64,000 bases of DNA from an uncultured Agathobacter sp. GTDB lineage: Bacteria > Bacillota > Clostridia > Lachnospirales > Lachnospiraceae. Below the pieces are notes generated by a model. That model saw only the letters and a list, made by a program, of their open reading frames with translations. It was not told where the DNA came from and did not search any database. Below, one piece after another: positions 41,341 through 50,474 of the stretch (the first letter of the stretch is position 1; each line of letters begins with the position of its first letter). The DNA is taken from contig CAKRLV010000008.1 of the NCBI GenBank assembly GCA_934359755.1, forward strand, positions 55,530-119,529, in the 5' to 3' direction. Made by a program: the position numbers and the translations under genes.

Positions 41341-43441
41341 ATATAGAAGAGGCATAGCTATTATTTTAGGACTGTCTTTTCTGATAGCTGGATGCGGACG
41401 GTCAAAAGAGACAAAAGTTCCAGAACTTGTCGAGAGTGTATCTGTTAATTTCTCATACAGACCTGCTGAGTATGGATATATCAATCCGCCGAAACTGGGA
41501 TTCGCTACGGTTACAGCCAAAGAAAAATGTTATTATTTTCCGACAAATGTTACTGTCACAAAGATAGTGGTCGAACCAGGTGATACTGTAAAAAAGGGAG
41601 ATGTGCTGGCATATGCGGATGCGACTGAGGCAAATAAGCAGCTGTCGGAGTTAAAAAAACAACTTGCCTATGAGAATAGTTTGTACAAGCTTAATCAGTC
41701 ACTTGTCAAAGTGGAGATAGAAGGATATAAGGAGGCTGGAGATAAGACTTCCATAAATGTGCAGAAGGAAAATTCAAGATATGACAAGAAATTGTGGCAG
41801 TATAAGACACAGAAAATATCTGATGAGATTCAAAAGTATAATGAGTTAGTCAAGGATGGAACGCTTTATGCTACAGAAGATGGACAGGTAGTTTATACAA
41901 AAAATCTTGCCAATGGAAACACAGTTGGAACTAATGACAATGTTGTGGTAACTGTAAATAATTCAGAAAAATATCTATGTCTGGATGTTAAATATTCACA
42001 GTATATGGATTATGAAAAGAAGTATACATTTTTAGATGGAAAACAGATAAATATAAACGAGATTGAATATTCTACCGAGGAACAGGTTCTTGCTAAAGCA
42101 AATGATGCGACTGTTGATGACAGGCTGACGTGTGATGGAATAGAGAAGCTTGATGTAGGGACTACTCTTCCGATTTATTTTCTAAGAGATGATGAGGAGA
42201 AATCTCTTCTTATAGGTTCTGACTCGCTCTATACAGAAAATGGCAGCAATTTTGTCTATGTGAGGGATGAAAATAATCAGAGAAAAAGAGTAGAGGTGAC
42301 GATAGGAAGACAGAATTCAAATTATTGTGAAGTGACAGAGGGATTAGAAGAGGGAGATAGCGTGTACTATGAGTCAAGCACAGTTATGCCTTCCGATTAT
42401 CAGACGTACAAAGTTGAAAGACGTGCATGTCAGGTGCCGAACTATTCACGTACATATGAGCTTTCAGGAGATACAGCAATCTCATGTACCAGCAATTATC
42501 AGGGAAAACTGGGAGATTTGATAAGCGGTACTGAGTTTAAAAAGGGAGATCTTTTATACTCTGTAGATACTGGTGAGGGAGCAGCAGCTCTGCTTGCAGC
42601 TTCTAATGCAATAAAGCAGGAAAACAGTGCATATAACAAATCATGCAAGGATTATAAGAAGCAGAAGAAAGAAGCTAAAGAAGATAAGCAATTACTTAAA
42701 AAGCTGAATTTAGAGGAGAAAATAGCAAAACTAAATCATGATTATAATTTGAGCCAGTTGCAGAAGACGTATAACGAACTAAAAGAGAATAACAATGGCA
42801 AAGGCAGGTATAATGTCTATGCAGCATTTGACGGTAAGGTAAAAGAACTTAAATTTAAGGACGGTCAGATGGTTGAAGTTGGGGATGAAGTATTAAGTGT
42901 AGCAACTGGTGAAAAGAAATTTGTTGTGGTAGAGATGAATCCATATAATGATGATAATGAGAAATCGGGAAATGTTACAACAAATATTGCAGATATTGGA
43001 GAGAAGATAACAGTAACAGCTGATAAAAAGGAATACGAGGGAATCTGTGTGGGAGTTATAGGTGATGGAAAGGCATATGTACAAACCGATGATAATGGTG
43101 CCCATGTATCAAAAAATGTGGATGATGGATATGCGCAGAAAGCATTTCTTGTCAAAATGGACAAAGATTTTTATAAGGATATGCCTGATGACTGCCTGAT
43201 AAAATTCACATATCTTGATATACCAGAAGTATTGCTTATTCCAAGGGAAGCAGTATGCACAGAACAGGATGTGACAACAGCGCAGAATCGCATGTATGTA
43301 TGGCGAAAAGTAGATGGTGAACTGGAGAAGCAGTTTGTTACTGTATCAGATGAAGATTGCTTTAGCAGTACAAAATATGTTCCTGTGATATCAGGACTTT
43401 CAGAAGGAGATGAGATAATTGTTTCGACTGGTAATAAGTAA
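41327..43441 (+). CDS. double-length tandem HlyD-like adaptor lipoprotein
   Basis: This 704-residue lipoprotein (signal ending SFLIAGC) contains two adaptor units. Unit 1 (about 40-365) has VEPGDTVKKGDVLAYADA, a coiled coil, TLYATEDGQVVYTK, and a barrel ending TEGLEEGDSVYYESS. Unit 2 (about 380-704) has FKKGDLLYSVDTGEG, a charged coiled coil, VYAAFDGKVKELKFKDGQMVEVGDEVLSV, and ISGLSEGDEIIVSTG at the end. Usual adaptors are 350-450 residues. The start is TTG at 41327 with GAGAAGGTGA upstream, inside the previous gene's end. It overlaps the permease gene by 23 bp. Confidence 0.85.
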   Translation: MIKNRYRRGIAIILGLSFLIAGCGRSKETKVPELVESVSVNFSYRPAEYGYINPPKLGFATVTAKEKCYYFPTNVTVTKIVVEPGDTVKKGDVLAYADATEANKQLSELKKQLAYENSLYKLNQSLVKVEIEGYKEAGDKTSINVQKENSRYDKKLWQYKTQKISDEIQKYNELVKDGTLYATEDGQVVYTKNLANGNTVGTNDNVVVTVNNSEKYLCLDVKYSQYMDYEKKYTFLDGKQININEIEYSTEEQVLAKANDATVDDRLTCDGIEKLDVGTTLPIYFLRDDEEKSLLIGSDSLYTENGSNFVYVRDENNQRKRVEVTIGRQNSNYCEVTEGLEEGDSVYYESSTVMPSDYQTYKVERRACQVPNYSRTYELSGDTAISCTSNYQGKLGDLISGTEFKKGDLLYSVDTGEGAAALLAASNAIKQENSAYNKSCKDYKKQKKEAKEDKQLLKKLNLEEKIAKLNHDYNLSQLQKTYNELKENNNGKGRYNVYAAFDGKVKELKFKDGQMVEVGDEVLSVATGEKKFVVVEMNPYNDDNEKSGNVTTNIADIGEKITVTADKKEYEGICVGVIGDGKAYVQTDDNGAHVSKNVDDGYAQKAFLVKMDKDFYKDMPDDCLIKFTYLDIPEVLLIPREAVCTEQDVTTAQNRMYVWRKVDGELEKQFVTVSDEDCFSSTKYVPVISGLSEGDEIIVSTGNK

Positions 43442-46208
43442 AATTAAGAATAAAAAATGGTTAAATATTTGTCTCCTTACAGGTATTGTTCTTCTGGTAT
43501 CAGTTTTTACATGCCATCCGATGTTGGAAAAGGGCGCAGGAAATAAGATATTGTGGGATGGATTTGAGAAGATAGTTGAGGATACACAGGAGTATCCGGC
43601 TGTTTTTTCAAGAGAAGGAAGTTATAATTCAAAGGATTTTAAAGATTCAGAGGCTATTCTTGCGAAGCTGGCAAAGTATGAGGAGAAATGGCAGAGTTAT
43701 GTAGATATAGATGTAATTGATTCCATTAAAGTATTAAGACTTGCAGGGGACAGTGCGGAGCTTGAATATGCGGATGGGGACATCCAGATGATTCCTACAT
43801 ATATGTCAGATATGGAACAAAACATCAGAATAAAAAGGAAAATGCCGGGCAGTGTGCAGGATGGTGTTTTTCCTGTAATGGTAAGTGAACAGCTGATGGA
43901 TACATATGGGCTTGTCGTAGGAGAGATGATTACGTTTAAGAATTACTTTGATGGAAGTGATGAACCGGCAAAGTTCCAGATAGAAGCAGTATTTGAACCG
44001 GATTACAGCAAGGGTAACTATTGGTATCACACAGAAGATTCATATAAGAATGCATTCTATGTATCAACAGACACGCTCAATAAGCTGGTGTCAGACTATG
44101 GATTTGTAAGTATACAATTCGCAGATTATCAGCTTTTGGATTATACACAGATTAATGCGGATAATGCAGATTTGTATTACAACTACATCACACAGTTTAA
44201 GAAGGCAGATTCATTATTTTCATGCAGTTTTTATGATTTGCTAACTGAATATGAGACAGGAAAAAAGACAGTAAGCAGAGTGCTTTTTGTGCTGGAACTT
44301 CCATGTGTAGTGATACTTATTCTGTTTTTGTACATGGTTGCGCAGAAACTCGCAGAATCAGAAGAAGGCGAAATAGCAGTCATGAGAAGTCGTGGTGTGA
44401 AGAAAATAGAAATCATATTAATGTATATTATGCAAAATGGTATGATATGTGTTTTAGCGGTCGTGCTTGGACTAATACTTGGAGCAGGACTTGGCAAGAT
44501 AGCGGCATCGACAGATGGATTCTTGCAGTTTGCAATAAAAGATACATCAGATTATTCTTTTACAGCGGAGATGTTATTTTATGCTGTAATTGCGAGTGTG
44601 ATTGCTATTATTGTGACAATGATTCCTGTTGTACTGCGTGCAGCAATTACGATTGTTACTCAGAAAAGTAACAAGAATATAAGAGTAGTGCCATTGTGGG
44701 AGAAAAGTTTTATAGATGTGATTCTGTTTGTGCTATCAGGTTATCTGCTGTTTGATTATAGCCGTCAGAAAGAGAGTCTGGCGATGTCAGTCATACAGGG
44801 GAAGGGGATAGATCCGCTTGTTATACTTAATGCATCTATTTTTATAATGGCAAGTGCGCTGCTTTTCTTAAGATTGTTCAGATATGGCATCAAACTGGTC
44901 AATTATATCGGAAGAGATAAATGGGGAGCAGCCATTTATTCAACACTGATTCAGATAATACGGACATATAGCAAACAGTGTTTTATAGCAGTATTTCTTA
45001 TTATGACGATAGCTGGTGGAATTTTTGCTGCCGGCATGGCACGTACGGTAAATCAGAATCTTGAAAAAAGAATAACATATGAGATTGGCTGTGATGCGAT
45101 TCTGACCGAAAAGTGGATAATACACCATACCATAACAAGAGAAGCGGACGAAAAGAATATTGCGTACTATGAGGCTACTGATGTTGAGCAATACAAAAGC
45201 CTGATAGAAGATGGAAGCTGTGACAGCTATACAAGAGTGGTAACTGATAAGAATACACAGATTTCGTATGGTTCTAAGAGAATGGACGCATCACAGCTTA
45301 TGGCTATAAATACTAAGGAATTTGGTGAGACTGCTACCCTTGAAATAGAGACGGATCCACACTGGTTTAATGCTCTAAACAAGCTTGCAGTAGAAAGTGG
45401 CGGAGCGATAATTTCAAGCACTACAGCAAAGAAACTTGGTGCATCAGTCGGTGATTACATAAGCTATTGCAGGCCTGATGTGGACGAAGAAAAAAGTATA
45501 AGCCTTAAGGTGGTTGCTATAGTAGACTGCTTTCCGGGATACAACACATATTCTTACGAAGAAGATAAGGATGGAAATATTTCAGAGGTACAAAAGGGAC
45601 TTATTGTTGTAAACTATGCAGCTTTAGTTGGTGATTATGGAACACAGCCATATGATATATGGATGAAAACAAGTAATCCTAAAGCAATAAAGACATTTTT
45701 AGATAAAGAAAAAATTGACTATGATGCATTTGTTATCAGGGAAGAAACATTAGAGAAGAATCGCGGAAATTCACTTGTACAGGTGACAAACGGAATGTTT
45801 ACTATAAGCTTTTTCATTACGATTCTGGTATGCTTTGTTGGTTTTATACTCTATTGGATTATGGAGATGAAACAAAGACAGCTACAGTATGGTATTTATC
45901 GTTCGGTAGGGATGAAGATGAAAGATATATGGAGAATACTTATCACAGAGCAGATTTTATCATCCGCGGTACCTATAATTTTCAGTGTAGCATTAGGTAT
46001 CGCTACAATGTTCATGTTTGCACCGATTATACTTGTCATGTATATACCAGAGAAGAGCAATGTACCAAGTATGCTTTATATGTCAGGTGCGGATATAGGA
46101 AGAATATTAGCAATTTTACTTGTGATGCTTTTAAGCTGTCTGTTTATTCTTGTACGGCAGATTAAGAATATGAAAATAACACAGGCACTTAAGTTGGGAG
46201 AAGATTAG
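43419..46208 (+). CDS. large FtsX/MacB-type ABC permease
   Basis: This 929-residue integral membrane protein has two FtsX-like parts. An N-terminal membrane segment and a large extracytoplasmic domain (about 40-280) precede a block of four segments with ESEEGEIAVMRSRGVKKIEIIL, the permease motif just after a membrane helix. A second block follows another extracytoplasmic domain (about 535-790) and has MKQRQLQYGIYRSVGMKMKDI. The ending MKITQALKLGED is also typical. The start is TTG, with AAGGAG 10 nt upstream, inside the adaptor gene. It should form the transmembrane part with the two ATPases downstream. Confidence 0.88.
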   Translation: MFRLVISKIKNKKWLNICLLTGIVLLVSVFTCHPMLEKGAGNKILWDGFEKIVEDTQEYPAVFSREGSYNSKDFKDSEAILAKLAKYEEKWQSYVDIDVIDSIKVLRLAGDSAELEYADGDIQMIPTYMSDMEQNIRIKRKMPGSVQDGVFPVMVSEQLMDTYGLVVGEMITFKNYFDGSDEPAKFQIEAVFEPDYSKGNYWYHTEDSYKNAFYVSTDTLNKLVSDYGFVSIQFADYQLLDYTQINADNADLYYNYITQFKKADSLFSCSFYDLLTEYETGKKTVSRVLFVLELPCVVILILFLYMVAQKLAESEEGEIAVMRSRGVKKIEIILMYIMQNGMICVLAVVLGLILGAGLGKIAASTDGFLQFAIKDTSDYSFTAEMLFYAVIASVIAIIVTMIPVVLRAAITIVTQKSNKNIRVVPLWEKSFIDVILFVLSGYLLFDYSRQKESLAMSVIQGKGIDPLVILNASIFIMASALLFLRLFRYGIKLVNYIGRDKWGAAIYSTLIQIIRTYSKQCFIAVFLIMTIAGGIFAAGMARTVNQNLEKRITYEIGCDAILTEKWIIHHTITREADEKNIAYYEATDVEQYKSLIEDGSCDSYTRVVTDKNTQISYGSKRMDASQLMAINTKEFGETATLEIETDPHWFNALNKLAVESGGAIISSTTAKKLGASVGDYISYCRPDVDEEKSISLKVVAIVDCFPGYNTYSYEEDKDGNISEVQKGLIVVNYAALVGDYGTQPYDIWMKTSNPKAIKTFLDKEKIDYDAFVIREETLEKNRGNSLVQVTNGMFTISFFITILVCFVGFILYWIMEMKQRQLQYGIYRSVGMKMKDIWRILITEQILSSAVPIIFSVALGIATMFMFAPIILVMYIPEKSNVPSMLYMSGADIGRILAILLVMLLSCLFILVRQIKNMKITQALKLGED

Positions 46209-46209
46209 A

Positions 46210-46917
46210 GTGAATAGTGAGACAAAAATTTATACAAAAGCTTTATCGAAATCATTTCCTCTTGGAAATGGTAAATCAGTAAAGGTACTCGAAAATATAA
46301 ATATGGAAATACCAAAGGGAGCACTTACAATATTGAAAGGACGTTCAGGTTCAGGGAAGACAACACTGCTGAATATGATAAGTGCACTGGATGAGCCATC
46401 GGATGGAGAAGTATTTTTCTGCGAGGATGACGGGAAAAAGATTAATCTAAAAAGTCTCAGTCTGGCGCAAAAGGATGAACTTAGGCTGTACAAGATGGGC
46501 TTTGTTTTTCAGTCGATTGCACTTGTCCCTGTGATGACTGCATATGAGAATCTGGATTTTTCACTTCGACTCGCAGGAGCCTGTGCAGGCAGAAAGGAGC
46601 GGGACGAAAGGATAAAAGAGTGCCTCGAACGTGTGGGACTTTTAAAAAGGGCAGGCCATATGGTTAATCAGCTGTCGGGTGGAGAACAGCAGAGAATCGC
46701 AATAGCAAGAGCGGTAATACATCATCCGGATATCATTTTTGCAGACGAACCAACTGGTGCGCTCGATACGGGAACTGGACTTGCAGTAATGAATCTGTTT
46801 CTTGAACTGGTCGAGCGTGATGGCGTAACTATAGTGATGACGACACATGATCCAAACCTTATGAATATGGGAAAAGTGGTCTATGAGATATCGGATGGAA
46901 AGCTGGTAAAGAGATGA
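46210..46917 (+). CDS. MacB/LolD-type ABC ATPase 1
   Basis: This cytoplasmic ATPase has 235 residues. It shows Walker A GRSGSGKTT, Q-loop VFQSIALVPVMTAYENL, signature LSGGEQQRIAIARA, Walker B IIFADEPTGALD, and H-loop MTTHD. The family ATPases energise FtsX-type permeases by mechanotransmission. The start is GTG with GGGAG 9 nt upstream, two bases after the permease stop. It overlaps the second ATPase by four bases. Two distinct ATPases next to one long permease suggest a heterodimeric motor. Confidence 0.92.
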   Translation: MNSETKIYTKALSKSFPLGNGKSVKVLENINMEIPKGALTILKGRSGSGKTTLLNMISALDEPSDGEVFFCEDDGKKINLKSLSLAQKDELRLYKMGFVFQSIALVPVMTAYENLDFSLRLAGACAGRKERDERIKECLERVGLLKRAGHMVNQLSGGEQQRIAIARAVIHHPDIIFADEPTGALDTGTGLAVMNLFLELVERDGVTIVMTTHDPNLMNMGKVVYEISDGKLVKR

Positions 46918-47789
46918 TTAATTGTGATGGACTTGTTAAAATTTATATGTCTGATGATTTGAAAGTTATGGCACTTCAGGGACTTGATCTGACTGTAGAA
47001 AAGGGTGAGATGGTTGCAATAATCGGAAAATCAGGAAGTGGAAAGTCAACACTTCTAAATATGATTGGTGGTCTTGAGACTCCGACAGCTGGCCGCCTTT
47101 TTATAGATGGAAAAGACATGGCGTCATATAAGGAAAAAGAGATGGTTGAGTATCGCAAAAATACAGTTGGATTCGTATGGCAGAAAAGCTCAAGAAATCT
47201 GTTTTTTTATATGACTGTGGTTGAGAATGTAATGGCACCAATGTATTTTAAAAGGGGAAAGAATGATAAGCGAAGAGAGCGGGCAATGGAATTGTTAAAG
47301 CAGGTGGGAATGGATTCGTATGCAGATAAATTTCCAAACCAGCTATCAGGTGGAGAGCAGCAGCGTGTAGCAATAGCTGTGGCGCTTGCCAACAATCCTA
47401 AGATTCTTCTTGCGGATGAGCCGACAGGGGCTGTTGATTCAAAGACGAGTGATATGATATTTGAACTTTTTAAGAGGTTGAATGAAGAATTAGGACTTAC
47501 AATTATTATCGTAACTCATGACACATCACTTGCCCAAAAGGTTCAGCGGGTACTTATGATTGCAGATGGAAAAGTAAGTACAGAGAAGATTATTAAGGAC
47601 TCTTACGCAAATGTAGAAAATCTAGCCAATTTTGGGGCAAGTGAGGATTCCCATACAGAGTACTCAGTACTTGATAAGGCAAACAGGGTACAGCTGCCAG
47701 AGGACGTGCTTGCGAGAGCTGGAATATCGACCAATAAGGTACGCATTGAAGTGGAGAACGGCAAGGTAGTGATATCGGCGGAAGATTGA
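46914..47789 (+). CDS. MacB/LolD-type ABC ATPase 2 with AbrB-like C-terminal tail
   Basis: This ATPase has 291 residues. The ABC domain (1 to about 225) has Walker A GKSGSGKST, FVWQKSSRNLFFYMTVVENV in the Q-loop region, signature LSGGEQQRVAIAVA, Walker B ILLADEPTGAVD, and H-loop IVTHD. A tail of about 65 residues follows. Its last 43 residues (about 249-291) read like a SpoVT/AbrB swapped-hairpin: SVLDKANRVQLPEDVLARAGI, then KVRIEVENGKVVI. It is the last gene of the operon. In some ABC ATPases a C-terminal domain mediates regulation; here the AbrB-like assignment is by eye only. Confidence 0.9.
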   Translation: MINCDGLVKIYMSDDLKVMALQGLDLTVEKGEMVAIIGKSGSGKSTLLNMIGGLETPTAGRLFIDGKDMASYKEKEMVEYRKNTVGFVWQKSSRNLFFYMTVVENVMAPMYFKRGKNDKRRERAMELLKQVGMDSYADKFPNQLSGGEQQRVAIAVALANNPKILLADEPTGAVDSKTSDMIFELFKRLNEELGLTIIIVTHDTSLAQKVQRVLMIADGKVSTEKIIKDSYANVENLANFGASEDSHTEYSVLDKANRVQLPEDVLARAGISTNKVRIEVENGKVVISAED

Positions 47790-47835
47790 GGGCACTTGCA
47801 AACAGGAATGAACGCAGCGTGTGTAGGAAAAAGGT

Positions 47836-47869
47836 AAAGGGGCGTTAGGTAGAACTAAGCCCCTTTTAT
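47836..47869. terminator. bidirectional terminator after the efflux operon
   Basis: AAAGGGGC pairs with GCCCCTTT, extended inward by TTAG/CTAA, and flanked by T-rich sequence on the + strand. It also covers the last codons of the converging LacI-type gene, so one structure ends both operons. Confidence 0.85.
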
Positions 47870-48871
47870 TGTGCTTTCTCCCTGAATAAGCAGAGGTAAT
47901 GTAGTGTAACTCTGGATAAGCAGATTAGGATTTTGAAGCTTGCGAATCATCATATTTCCGGCTTGAGCGCCCATATCGAACATATTAATATCTACGACTG
48001 TGAGTACAGGATCTATTATACCAGAATATGGATAACGATCGAAGGTGAGTACTCCTATATCATCTGGAATGTGGAGGGATGCAGCATTAATAGCATTGAC
48101 AACTCCTATAGCCAGAAGATTGTTTTCACATATAATAGCATGTGGAACATGTTCTGATAGTAGTGCGGTTACATTTTCGTATGCACTTTGTCTTGTTGCA
48201 TTGGTGTAGATTATCTGCTTTGAGCGAACAGGCAGATGATGATTATTCATTCCTTTTTTGAAGCCACGCAGTCTTTGGTTTGATATAGCATCACTTCTTT
48301 TTCCACCAACAAAAACTACATCACTATATCCGCAGTCTGTTACGTGGGCTGCGGCATATTCGCCGGCGAGGGCATGATTTGTATCTACCCAGCACAATCT
48401 GCTCTCATATTCAGGATGTCCAATTATGATATGCGGAATATTATTTTCTACAAGTTTTTGGGCGAGTTCTTCATTAATAGCAGAGCCGTGTATAAGTAAC
48501 CCATCTGCAGATTTACGATTGATGGTTCTGATTGCACTTTCACCGGGAAAATTATCTTTGGATGTATCTTCTAATGTAAGAGTATAGTTCTTTCCTGCCA
48601 GTTCCTGACTGATTCCGCACATAATGTCGAACATATGTGGATTCTCATAAGCAGAATTTTGAGCTAAATCAGTAAGATATACAATATTCTGGGTTGTCTG
48701 TTTGGCGAAGCTGACTGCCCGGGCATTAGGAATGTAATGTAACTTTTTGATGGCTTCCTGAACACGTGCGGTTGTCTCTGGTGAGATTGTTGACCAGTTA
48801 TTAAGCACTTTAGATACAGTTGATTTGGATACTCCGGCTTCACTTGCCACATCTGATATAGTAATTGCCAT
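47855..48871 (-). CDS. LacI-family repressor of the malto-oligosaccharide operon
   Basis: This 338-residue DNA-binding protein begins with the LacI helix-turn-helix and hinge (TISDVASEAGVSKSTVSKVLNN) and continues with a sugar-binding core (GLLIHGSAINEELAQ, VFVGGKRSDAISNQRLRGFKKGM, IGVLTFDRYPYSGI). The ATG at 48871 has GGAG at 6-nt spacing; an ATG four codons earlier is less well placed. It is divergent from the binding-protein, permease and GH13 genes, so it probably represses them until a maltodextrin-type sugar is present. Several inverted repeats lie in the shared intergenic region. Confidence 0.92.
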   Translation of the reverse strand: MAITISDVASEAGVSKSTVSKVLNNWSTISPETTARVQEAIKKLHYIPNARAVSFAKQTTQNIVYLTDLAQNSAYENPHMFDIMCGISQELAGKNYTLTLEDTSKDNFPGESAIRTINRKSADGLLIHGSAINEELAQKLVENNIPHIIIGHPEYESRLCWVDTNHALAGEYAAAHVTDCGYSDVVFVGGKRSDAISNQRLRGFKKGMNNHHLPVRSKQIIYTNATRQSAYENVTALLSEHVPHAIICENNLLAIGVVNAINAASLHIPDDIGVLTFDRYPYSGIIDPVLTVVDINMFDMGAQAGNMMIRKLQNPNLLIQSYTTLPLLIQGESTIKGA

Positions 48872-48940
48872 ATAAATCTCCATTCTGCCTTAGGGCATAA
48901 ATATTATTGTTGTAATATATTATATAATAGCAACAGGAAA

Positions 48941-49110
48941 AAGTTTATTATACATATTGAATAAAAAATAAAAAGAAGTGTAGCGGTTTCCTAATAAACT
49001 TATGTGTAAAATCACTAATTTTATTGAATTTGCATGTTTGCAGTGCTATTCTGCAACTATCAAGAACAACTTGATGATGAGTTGTGGGAAACTTAAAAGA
49101 AAAAGTTTCC
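48941..49110. promoter_or_regulatory. cluster of inverted repeats in LacI/malto-oligosaccharide control region
   Basis: Three inverted repeats lie between the divergent genes. AAGTTTATTA (48941) and TAATAAACTT (48992) are perfect 10-bp arms 41 bp apart. ACAACT/AGTTGT (49066-49085) and GGAAACTT/AAGTTTCC (49087-49110) are adjacent, each with an 8-bp spacer. The recurring half-site AAGTTT is compatible with an operator for the adjacent repressor. They lie 30-200 bp before the binding-protein start. Confidence 0.5.
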
Positions 49111-49138
49111 TGAAATGAGAAAGGAAGGGTAATTTATT

Positions 49139-50443
49139 ATGAAGAAAAAAATTGTTGCATCTTTATTAGTGACATCGATGGCGGTGAGTATATTTGCAGG
49201 ATGTGGGGCAAAGTCAGAGCAAAACTCGGGTGATGCTTCCGTAAAAAAGGAAACTCAGAAGGCAGATGAGACAAATAAGGAAGATGCGGTGGCGAATCTG
49301 ATTGCATCTACAGATGGACCAGTTAAAATGACATTGTGGTGTTCTGAGACAACTGAATATCAGAAAGTTATGAAAGAAATAGTAGATGATTTTAAAGCTG
49401 CTTATCCGGATGTAGATTTTGATATAACTATTGGAGCAGAGTCAGAGGCAAACTGTAAGGATGATGTACTTGCAGATGTAGAGACTGCCGCAGATGTATT
49501 TGTTTTTGCGGATGACCAGCTTTATGATCTTGTAAATGCAGGTGCATTACAAAGTATTGATGCGACATATACATACGATCCGCATGAGACAAATTCAAAA
49601 GCAACTGTAGAGGCAGCAACAATGAATGACAAAATGTATGCATACCCGCTTACAGCATCAAATGGATATTTCCTTTTTTATAATAAGAATGTTTTGTCAG
49701 AAGAGGATGTATCAAGCTGGGATAATTTAATTGCAGCAGCCGAAAAACAGGGAAAGACAGTCGGTATGGAGGTATCAGGAGCATGGTTTTTATATGGATT
49801 TTTCGCAGGAGCCGATCTTGATATGTACAGAGGTGATGATGGCAAAAATATCTGTAACTGGAATGCTACAGATACAAAGTATACAGGAGCTGATGTGGCA
49901 GATGCTGTAACAAAATTATGCAAGAGCGACGCAATGGTTAATTGTGTAAATGAAGATGCGCAGGCATTTGCATTAGACGGAAAGATGATAGCAGATGTAA
50001 ATGGAACATGGGCCACAAATGGATTTAAGGAAGCATATGGCGATGGTTATGCGGCCACAAAACTTCCGACATTAACAGTAAATGGTGATCAGGTACAGAT
50101 GGGATCTTTTGCTGGATATAAGTTTGTAGGTGTTAATTCTTATTCTAAAAACACAGGTTGGGCAATGCTTTTAGCTGAATATATCACAAGTGAAGAAAGT
50201 CAGAAGAAGATTGGTATTGCAACAGGAGAAGGACCTTCAAATATTGCAGCTGCATCATCTGATGAGATAGCTTCACAACCGGCACTTGCAGCACTCACGG
50301 CACAATCAGAATATGCTGATCTTCAGAGAGTGGGTGATAATTACTGGGATCCGGCTGCAACATTAGGCCAGGCATTAGTAGAAGGTACATACAAAGATGT
50401 ACAGAAATTATTGGATGATGCGGTGGCTGGTATAACACAATAA
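49139..50443 (+). CDS. maltodextrin-type ABC solute-binding lipoprotein
   Basis: This extracellular binding protein (434 residues) is lipid-anchored through the lipobox IFAGC. The mature start is a Lys/Glu/Asp-rich linker, followed by the family 1 solute-binding fold: MTLWCSETTEYQKVMKEIVDDFKAAYPDVDF, ADVFVFADDQLYDLVNAGAL, YAYPLTASNGYFLFYNK and MADVNGTW-like MIADVNGTWATNGF. Resemblance to MalE-type proteins with Trp-rich stacking fits alpha-glucan oligosaccharides. AAAGGAAGGG precedes the ATG. It is the first gene of the operon with two permeases and a GH13 enzyme. Confidence 0.92.
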   Translation: MKKKIVASLLVTSMAVSIFAGCGAKSEQNSGDASVKKETQKADETNKEDAVANLIASTDGPVKMTLWCSETTEYQKVMKEIVDDFKAAYPDVDFDITIGAESEANCKDDVLADVETAADVFVFADDQLYDLVNAGALQSIDATYTYDPHETNSKATVEAATMNDKMYAYPLTASNGYFLFYNKNVLSEEDVSSWDNLIAAAEKQGKTVGMEVSGAWFLYGFFAGADLDMYRGDDGKNICNWNATDTKYTGADVADAVTKLCKSDAMVNCVNEDAQAFALDGKMIADVNGTWATNGFKEAYGDGYAATKLPTLTVNGDQVQMGSFAGYKFVGVNSYSKNTGWAMLLAEYITSEESQKKIGIATGEGPSNIAAASSDEIASQPALAALTAQSEYADLQRVGDNYWDPAATLGQALVEGTYKDVQKLLDDAVAGITQ

Positions 50444-50474
50444 TTGCCGGGCATATGCTATGGAGTAACTGACT

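Noticed and set aside
44303..44671. 122-codon + strand frame inside the permease gene
   Set aside because: It is an out-of-frame shadow of the long permease gene, Cys/Tyr-rich, with no ribosome binding site.
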